Of a stretch of 64,000 bases of DNA, positions 57,656 through 64,000 are shown in pieces. The stretch is from Cerrena zonata (Eukaryota; Basidiomycota; Agaricomycetes; Polyporales; Cerrenaceae). A program made the translations under genes and the position numbers. The notes beneath the pieces were generated by a model. That model did not search any database. It was not told the DNA's origin and saw only the letters and a program-made list of their open reading frames with translations. The stretch is taken from the NCBI GenBank assembly GCA_038087015.1, contig JASBNA010000052.1, forward strand, positions 1-64,000. The letters run 5' to 3'. Numbering within the stretch: the stretch's first letter is position 1; each line of letters begins with the position of its first letter.

Positions 57656-59005
57656 TTAAGTATAATTATTAACATTGAAAACCTGCTGAACCCCTTTACC
57701 GAATATACCTCTAACTGAGGTTGGATCCTTTTTACAAAAAGCCACCAAGATAGCCATGCTTATTGAGAAGGCAATTGCTTCAATTTGTAAATTGAGCTTT
57801 GAAGGCTTAGAAGAAATAAGAGTACCTAAGGCTCTTGGAGCAACAAACAAGGCCAATTCTTTCCTTCTTTGAGCAGACTCAATAAAACTACTGAACCCAC
57901 ACAAGACTGACCCTAGCGCAGGTGCAATTGTATCGTCAAAACGAGTCTTTGGAATCTGAGGGAAAATGATTGGGAATAACCTTGTTCTTGCAAGACAAAC
58001 CGAGTACCAGAAAAATGATATATAAGCACCAAGGAAACAAGAAGACCTTATTGAGGATTTTACTGCTTTTATGATTCTAGTTGCCAATTTAACATTTTTT
58101 TTGGGAGTCAATAACATTAAGAGATTTAAAGGACCATAAATTTTAATTGCAAAACTAAACCCTCTTGCAAATCTCCATAAGGCATGTAATTCACAGTTAT
58201 CAGTTTGGAAAGCATGGACTGTTTTACATTTCAAAGGTTGATCAGTGACAAGATCACCTTGTTTTGGATCCTCATTATACCGTTTACAGTAATCGGATAA
58301 ATCTGAAGTATATTCACCATAGCGAACTTTACCTTCACGTAAATCTTTTAAAATTTTAACAATTTCTCGATCCATATTTGCGGCAGAGGTAATCCAATTA
58401 CAATAGCTTGGAGGTAGAGTTTCGGGATAATAAAACCAAGAAAACATTATGAAATAACTCGATATTATGAAAAGAAGTGCATCTCCATAAGAAGATTTTG
58501 AAATTGGAATCAATTTCGATAACGAAGAAGATAAAATGGTATCACAAGCCCTGGTAACCACCAATAGCGTTAAATCAAGAGATAAATACCGTCCATAAGT
58601 AACCATATGTTTTTGAAATAATGGGAAATTAACATATGAAGATACAAACGATGACATTAAAGTGGAAATAAATAAATTATGCACCGGATGATTGATCTTG
58701 ATTACCTTTAATAATTGATACACCAATGGCTCGAAAAAATTGATACCAGCCACTAGCTTTGCACAAAACATCGGGAACCTCAAAGGATGGATTGCTTTAA
58801 TCAAAATCCGGGTTAATCTTGGTATGATATTTTCATATTCCCGCTTACGTATTGAAATAATAACAGTATTGAATACTCTAGGTAAAACAACGTACAAATA
58901 AGCAAATAACAACGCTTTCAAACTCGGTCTGCTGACCTGTTTGTCCAAGAACAGCACAAGCACCTTGAGTAGCCTCCTATCTTTCCTCTGCAACCCGACT
59001 GACAT
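57656..59005 (-). CDS. TMEM135-like multi-pass membrane protein
   Basis: 449 residues with about six to eight hydrophobic segments (for example 25-50, 105-125, 168-190, 285-305, 320-345 and 420-440). Near the C-terminus the block GFSSFIESAQRRKELALFVAPRALGTL is close to the TMEM135 family signature (an E-x-x-x-RRxELAL-x-x-x-PRAL pattern). A Cys/His-containing loop (CKTVHAFQTDNCELHALWRF) precedes the membrane-rich second half. In animals TMEM135 is linked to peroxisomes, mitochondria and lipid transport; the fungal role is not established to my knowledge. The ATG at 59005 is the first in frame. Confidence 0.78.
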   Translation of the reverse strand: MSVGLQRKDRRLLKVLVLFLDKQVSRPSLKALLFAYLYVVLPRVFNTVIISIRKREYENIIPRLTRILIKAIHPLRFPMFCAKLVAGINFFEPLVYQLLKVIKINHPVHNLFISTLMSSFVSSYVNFPLFQKHMVTYGRYLSLDLTLLVVTRACDTILSSSLSKLIPISKSSYGDALLFIISSYFIMFSWFYYPETLPPSYCNWITSAANMDREIVKILKDLREGKVRYGEYTSDLSDYCKRYNEDPKQGDLVTDQPLKCKTVHAFQTDNCELHALWRFARGFSFAIKIYGPLNLLMLLTPKKNVKLATRIIKAVKSSIRSSCFLGAYISFFWYSVCLARTRLFPIIFPQIPKTRFDDTIAPALGSVLCGFSSFIESAQRRKELALFVAPRALGTLISSKPSKLNLQIEAIAFSISMAILVAFCKKDPTSVRGIFGKGVQQVFNVNNYT

Positions 59006-59624
59006 CCTCTAGACCTTTATCAACACCGGATTTGCATCAAATCGAAAGGATCTAAAAAATCGATCCACTTTGGACCCGAGGCAGAACACAACACCCGTAA
59101 CCCAAAGAAAGCCCGTACCCACAACATTTTCGATCAACGAACAGCAACACGCAAATAAATCAAATTGGTGAGTTGGCCTGAAAAACTGAGGAAATCACAT
59201 ACAAATCACTTAGAGATTTGATTGTTTTTTTTTTTTTCACTTTATTTTTCTTTCAATTCTCGTCAAGTTTGTTTTAATCATTTGCATTTTTGCTTCCCGA
59301 TCGATTAAAGCTTAATTGATTTCGTTCCAGGTCCCATTCAGTTCAAATTGATTCTCCAAAATCGGTGTGCGGTGTATGGAAATATTGAACTTTGTTAGCC
59401 GCTGTTGAGATATAGATCGGATACCTTTCTTTTAATTGCTTGAAACAATTGGAAATCATCCTAATTGAAATACAATTGAGTTTTATAAGTTGAGTGAACC
59501 GAGCCAATTAAAGTAGTTTGATCAATCACCAACAACCCAGTTGACTTACAAAAAAAAAAAAAAACAAATAACATAAACTCACCTTGATTATCACTTTTCT
59601 TCTTCAATTACAGTTTCTTAGAGT
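59006..59624. other. Divergent promoter region TMEM135-like/SEC31
   Basis: About 620 bp. There is a T run at about 59224-59237 and an A run at about 59550-59565 before SEC31. No motif or RNA gene is recognised. Confidence 0.5.
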
Positions 59625-62600
59625 ATGGTGAAGATAAACGATATTGATCGTACCTCCACCTTTGCATGGAGTCAAGATGTGATTCCTTTACTTGCTACTG
59701 GTACTGTGGCTGGTGCTGTTGATGCTAATTTCAACTCCTCATCTTCATTAGAACTATGGAATATATTTTCTCCAACTGATAAGGATGAGCCAGTTTTCAG
59801 TGCTTCAGTTGAGAATAGATTCTATGGGTTGGAATGGTCCAAGCCTTTTGAAGGTAGACCAAAAGGTTTATTGGCTGGAGCTTTTGAAAATGGCGTTGTT
59901 GAATTTTGGGATGCAGATATACTAATCAAGACTAAAGATTTATCTAAAGCTTCAGTTCATAAATCTACTAAACACAGTGGTGCAGTTAAGACTTTACAGT
60001 TCAATCCAAATCAAAATCATATTTTAGTTACTGGTGGTAGCAAAGGTGAAATTTTTATTTGGGATACTAAAACTTTTTCAGACCCTTTCACTCCAGGTAA
60101 AGCAATGACTCCAATGGATGAAATAAACAGTGTTGCTTGGAATCAATCAGTTAGTCATATTTTTGCTAGTACTAGTAATGGTGGTTATACTTCGATTTGG
60201 GATTTAAAGTCAAAAAGAGAAGTTTTACATTTATCTTATAATGGTCAATTAGGTAGAGCTGAATTTTCTTCTGTTGCTTGGCACCCAACTCAATCAACCA
60301 AATTAATAGTCGCTAGTGAAAATGATAATTGTCCATTGATTTTAACTTACGATTTACGTAATGCAAATGAACCTGAAAAAATCTTACAAGGTCATAAAAA
60401 AGGTGTTCTTTCTTTAGATTGGTGTAAACAAGATCCTGAATTATTAATTTCAAGTGGTAAAGATAATTCAACAATCTTGTGGAATCCAATAACTGGTGAA
60501 AAATTGGGCGAATATCCAACAACTGCTAATTGGGCTTTCCAAACTAGATTCGCTCCTTCATCTCCTGATATCTTTGGTACTGCCTCTTTTGATGGTAAAA
60601 TTATTATTCAATCTTTACAAGATACCTCTCCTCCAGTTTCAACTAAAGTTACCGCAAATAATGATGATGAGTTTTGGAATAAAATTTCGACAACTGATAC
60701 TCAACAACCAACTTTTGTCAAACAACAAGCTCCACGTTGGTTGAAAAATCCTTCATCTGTTTCCTTTGGATTTGGATCTAAATTAGTTAAAATTACTTCG
60801 GATTCTTCTGGTAAATCAGTCATTGATATTTCCCAATTTGTCAATAACAGTAATTTACAAAATTCAACCGATAAATTAACAAAAGCTTTGAATGAAGATG
60901 ATTTTAAACCTATCATTGAGTCAAAATTAGAAGATGACTTATTAAAAGATTCTGATAAAGCCGATTGGAATTTATTGAAAAAATTATCTACCGAAGGTAA
61001 AGACCAATTATTCTCAAATGCTATTTCTGATTCAGCCATTGAACAACCAAAAGCTGAGGCTAAAGAATCTAATGGTGAAGCTGAAGCTGCCACTAACGAA
61101 GATGGAGCTGAAGATTCCTTCTTTGATAAATTGAGTGTTAATGGTAAATTGAATGAAGAAGTTGATTCAGCTTTTGTACCATCAGGTAAATTCAAAATTA
61201 TTAATAAAGATGCATCAAAAGAATCTCAAAAATTGGTTAAATCAATTTTGACCAACAATATTGAAGAGGCAGTCTCTCAATGTTTGAAAGATGGTAAACT
61301 TGTCGAAGCTTTGGTTTTAGCTTTAGATGCTTCTAATGACATTAAAAGTAAAGTTAAAAATGAATTCTTCAAACAAAACAACGACGAACTTTCTAGAATC
61401 ATATATTCCGCTTCTTCTAAGAATGTTTTAGATATAGTCTCTAATGCTGATGTTGAAGATTGGAAAGAAATTGCTGCCAGTATATCTGCCTTCAGTATTG
61501 ATACTAATGATTTCAACTCTAAAATTGTGGAATTGGGTGATCGTATTTTAGAAGCTGACCCAAATCAAAGGGACAATGCTATTTTATGTTATCTAGCAGG
61601 TAATGCTTTAGATAAGGTTGGTTCGATTTGGCTCAAAGAATTACCTTCCTTAGAAGCTGAATTGTTGAAGTCAGAAAAACATACTAACATCGCAACTCCA
61701 TCAGATGCTAGATTTGAAGCTTTGAATTCTTTCATCGAAAAATTATCTGCCTACAGATCCATTTCCAAAATTTCTGATGTTTTATCCGGTCCTGCTGTGG
61801 AACCAATTTCAAAAGCAATCTTAGAATATTCCAATTTATTAGCAAGTTTTGGCTTATTTGATTTGGCAAATAATTTCTTAAATTTATTACCATCCGATTT
61901 TGAAGGTTTGAAATTAGAAAAAGACCGTATCTCTAAAGCTCTCGGTTTAACCTCCAAACGCTCAACTACCAGAAACACTAGCGCCAGTTCTACTGCTAGG
62001 GACCCTTATAATAGAACCAGAGAAGCTTCTAAATATGCTGCTTCTCCTTCCTTAAACTCTGCCGCAACTGCCGCAACTGCACCATATCAACCAAAAACCT
62101 TCGTTCCGGCCCCTGTTAACAAACCTCCTGTTCCTGTGGCCAATAATCCAGCTCCTGCAACCAATAACATTTATTCAAGGCAACCATCAGTTCCAACTGT
62201 TTCTAATCCTTATGCTCCATCTGCTGCTCCTGTCAATAATCCTTACAGCAACCCTTACAAACCTGCAGCACCAGCAGCAGCTCCTGCTCCTGGTGCAACA
62301 TTTGTATCACCACCACCACCTGCTCCAGCAAAGAACAAATACAAAGAAGAAACTGATGGCTGGAATGACTTACCAGAGACTTTTAAGAAAACAACTGCTC
62401 CACCTCGCCGTGCAGCTGCCTCCGCCGTGGCATCCCCATCTCCCGCACCATCTCCATTCGTTGCACCTCAACCTCCAACTGCTTTACCTTCTAAGAGAGT
62501 CCCTAGTGTTTCACAAACCGCTCCACCTCCACCAAAAGGATTGAGCCGTACCAACTCCAAGGCTAATCTTCCTGATTCAAACCCAGTTAACAACCTTACT

Positions 62601-63515
62601 TCACCCCGTCTTAATAACGCGGCCGTGAATACTCGTTATGCACCACCACCTGTCCCTGCTGCTAACAGTTTTGGTACCTCAACTCCACCACAAGCTCACG
62701 CTACATTGAGTAGACCATTGACTCCAAAGAATCCATATGCTCCAGGGGCCTCTGCTACTCCACCTGCAGCTAAGAACCCTTACGCTCCAGCAGTTCCTGC
62801 ACCACCTTCACTCACAGGTGTTGCACCTCCACCATCTCAACAATTTGCAGCTCCTGCAAGTCAATTTTCTCCTGGTTTGAGTCAAGCTCCACCACCACCA
62901 AAAAATCCATATGCTCCGCCACCAGCTGCACAATCGAGATCCATCGCTCCTCAAGGCCCTGGATCTGGCCTTCCAACACCAAAACTTGGCGGTATTGCAC
63001 CACCACCAGCAGCTAGTAATGGATTCCCAGGCTCGTCTTTCCCACCACCACCTCCAGCACCAGCTGGAACATCAGCAGCAGCAGCTCAAGCATCTGGCAA
63101 TTTCCCACCACCACCACCACTGGGACTAAGCGTCTCACAGGCCGCTGAACCTGAGCCTGAAACAAAACCAAGACATCCTAATGGTGATAGATCCCATATT
63201 CCAGCAGATTGGTTACCTATATATGAAACCATGAACGGTAAATTGGAAGAATTGAAACCCAAAATTCCCGAAAAATACCAAAAACATGGTCAACATATGG
63301 AAGTTAGACTTAATGCTTTATTCGATGCTTTGAATAATGAAGATTTATCAACCGAAGCTGTTGAAAACTTGAAAAAGATCTCACAATCATTGGATGCTCA
63401 AGAATATGAAACTGCAGCCGCTTTAAACATAGAATTTTCAACTACCCATAGTGAAGAAGTTGGTATTTGGCATACCGGTGTCAAACACCTTATCAGTATG
63501 AGTGAAGCACTTTAA
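59625..63515 (+). CDS. SEC31: COPII outer-coat subunit Sec31
   Basis: 1296 residues, the size of yeast Sec31 (1273). The N-terminal WD40 propeller (1-330) has [50 protein letters not shown] and [20 protein letters not shown]. The helical ACE1 domain is at about 490-785. A Pro/Ala-rich disordered region (about 800-1170) carries many PPP motifs and KNPYAP-type repeats; it binds Sec23 and activates the Sar1 GAP. The end is an SRA1-like helical domain ([21 protein letters not shown] to the stop). With Sec13 it builds the outer cage of ER-to-Golgi vesicles. Confidence 0.97.
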   Translation: MVKINDIDRTSTFAWSQDVIPLLATGTVAGAVDANFNSSSSLELWNIFSPTDKDEPVFSASVENRFYGLEWSKPFEGRPKGLLAGAFENGVVEFWDADILIKTKDLSKASVHKSTKHSGAVKTLQFNPNQNHILVTGGSKGEIFIWDTKTFSDPFTPGKAMTPMDEINSVAWNQSVSHIFASTSNGGYTSIWDLKSKREVLHLSYNGQLGRAEFSSVAWHPTQSTKLIVASENDNCPLILTYDLRNANEPEKILQGHKKGVLSLDWCKQDPELLISSGKDNSTILWNPITGEKLGEYPTTANWAFQTRFAPSSPDIFGTASFDGKIIIQSLQDTSPPVSTKVTANNDDEFWNKISTTDTQQPTFVKQQAPRWLKNPSSVSFGFGSKLVKITSDSSGKSVIDISQFVNNSNLQNSTDKLTKALNEDDFKPIIESKLEDDLLKDSDKADWNLLKKLSTEGKDQLFSNAISDSAIEQPKAEAKESNGEAEAATNEDGAEDSFFDKLSVNGKLNEEVDSAFVPSGKFKIINKDASKESQKLVKSILTNNIEEAVSQCLKDGKLVEALVLALDASNDIKSKVKNEFFKQNNDELSRIIYSASSKNVLDIVSNADVEDWKEIAASISAFSIDTNDFNSKIVELGDRILEADPNQRDNAILCYLAGNALDKVGSIWLKELPSLEAELLKSEKHTNIATPSDARFEALNSFIEKLSAYRSISKISDVLSGPAVEPISKAILEYSNLLASFGLFDLANNFLNLLPSDFEGLKLEKDRISKALGLTSKRSTTRNTSASSTARDPYNRTREASKYAASPSLNSAATAATAPYQPKTFVPAPVNKPPVPVANNPAPATNNIYSRQPSVPTVSNPYAPSAAPVNNPYSNPYKPAAPAAAPAPGATFVSPPPPAPAKNKYKEETDGWNDLPETFKKTTAPPRRAAASAVASPSPAPSPFVAPQPPTALPSKRVPSVSQTAPPPPKGLSRTNSKANLPDSNPVNNLTSPRLNNAAVNTRYAPPPVPAANSFGTSTPPQAHATLSRPLTPKNPYAPGASATPPAAKNPYAPAVPAPPSLTGVAPPPSQQFAAPASQFSPGLSQAPPPPKNPYAPPPAAQSRSIAPQGPGSGLPTPKLGGIAPPPAASNGFPGSSFPPPPPAPAGTSAAAAQASGNFPPPPPLGLSVSQAAEPEPETKPRHPNGDRSHIPADWLPIYETMNGKLEELKPKIPEKYQKHGQHMEVRLNALFDALNNEDLSTEAVENLKKISQSLDAQEYETAAALNIEFSTTHSEEVGIWHTGVKHLISMSEAL

Positions 63516-63766
63516 GTTTATTTACTTATACAATATGTTTACAATTAATTGATTTTGTATTTTATCTTTTTTAGTCTAATGCAGCAAAGCAACTCCTTAA
63601 TAATTTTCATTTTGTCCATTTTCAAAAGTTTTTCTAATCCTTACTTATAACATACTGTAATTTACTGTAAATTATATTATAATCATCAAACTATAAATTA
63701 TATAATTAAAAAAATTTAAATGTCTTGTTTTATGTAAAGTACAGAAGTAGGTTGAAAATTTTGTGA

Positions 63767-64000
63767 CTATTCAAAAACAACTTCGAATATCTTTGCTCCA
63801 CCAATATCATTTTCAATTGGGGCCTCGTTATGAATATCCTTTATTTCAATCAAAAAAAATCTGGAATATGCACCTTCTTCATGATAAAAAGTAGTGGTAT
63901 TGTGTCGATTCGGTACCTGAACAATCTGGCTCTCTTTGGTATTATAGGGTTCACTAATCTCAACACTTTCATTTACTATTTCAGTAAAGATATCGCTTTG
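63767..64000 (-). CDS. C-terminal part of an unidentified protein (5' end outside window)
   Basis: The minus strand is open from the window edge to a TAG at 63769-63767, 77 codons. The residues (QVPNRHNTTTFYHEEGAYSR, FFLIEIKDIHNEAP, GGAKIFEVVFE) are mixed and protein-like rather than low-complexity. Its stop lies about 250 bp from the SEC31 stop on the opposite strand, a usual convergent spacing. No family is recognised from this fragment. Confidence 0.6.
   Translation of the reverse strand, partial: QSDIFTEIVNESVEISEPYNTKESQIVQVPNRHNTTTFYHEEGAYSRFFLIEIKDIHNEAPIENDIGGAKIFEVVFE

Overview
This is a gene-dense, AT-rich piece of a budding-yeast (Saccharomycotina) nuclear chromosome. Evidence: compact, mostly intronless genes on both strands; yeast-type introns with GTATGT/GTACGT donors and TACTAAC branch points; and a set of clear orthologues of Saccharomyces genes. 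Two in-frame CTG codons sit where related proteins carry small polar residues (PRP22 codon 663, EGH1 codon 89). PRE1 and RIB5 use no CTG at all. I therefore infer the CUG-Ser clade (Candida/Debaryomyces group). If so, every CTG should be read as serine. The species is not identified.

Layout. 1-5.2 kb: 3' part of GPA1 (G-alpha), COR1, an unknown protein, RSM7. 5.2-9.8 kb: PSY4, an RRM/RS (acinus-like) protein, SDH4, MRP2. 10.3-19.2 kb: RIB5, PRE1, PRP22, EGH1. 19.4-26.9 kb: PRI1, SQT1, a cis-prenyltransferase, HIS1 (with an intron) and RPN5. 26.9-34 kb: a GH72 GPI-anchored glucanosyltransferase (GAS5/PGA4-like), APM1, an unknown coiled-coil protein, ILV3. 34-35 kb: a block of tandem repeats bounded by inverted CACGTG copies. 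35-47.4 kb: PEX4 with a long acidic tail, BIM1, a one-finger C2H2 protein, PET117, a PCL6/PCL7-type cyclin, an RTA1-family membrane protein. 47.8-54 kb: a small ORF, a ZIP4/SPO22 gene with three introns and an in-frame stop, RPL34 (one intron), a RidA/MMF1 gene (two introns). 54.2-64 kb: a large acidic protein (possibly CAF130), a TMEM135-like membrane protein, SEC31, and the 3' end of one more gene at the window edge.

Function. Several genes serve the mitochondrion (COR1, SDH4, PET117, RSM7, MRP2, MMF1, ILV3), the proteasome (PRE1, RPN5) and vesicle coats (APM1, SEC31). Their promoters hold recognisable sites: Gcn4-type TGACTCA at HIS1 and ILV3, PACE-like sites at PRE1 and RPN5, an MCB at PRI1, a PAC element at SQT1, a URS1-like site at ZIP4, a CCAAT box at COR1, and a Candida-style Cbf1 + Tbf1 pair at RPL34. 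No tRNA, rRNA, transposon, LTR or CRISPR array was recognised. No new multi-gene system is evident. The most unusual items are the interrupted meiotic gene, the PEX4 tail and the repeat-filled intergenic regions.
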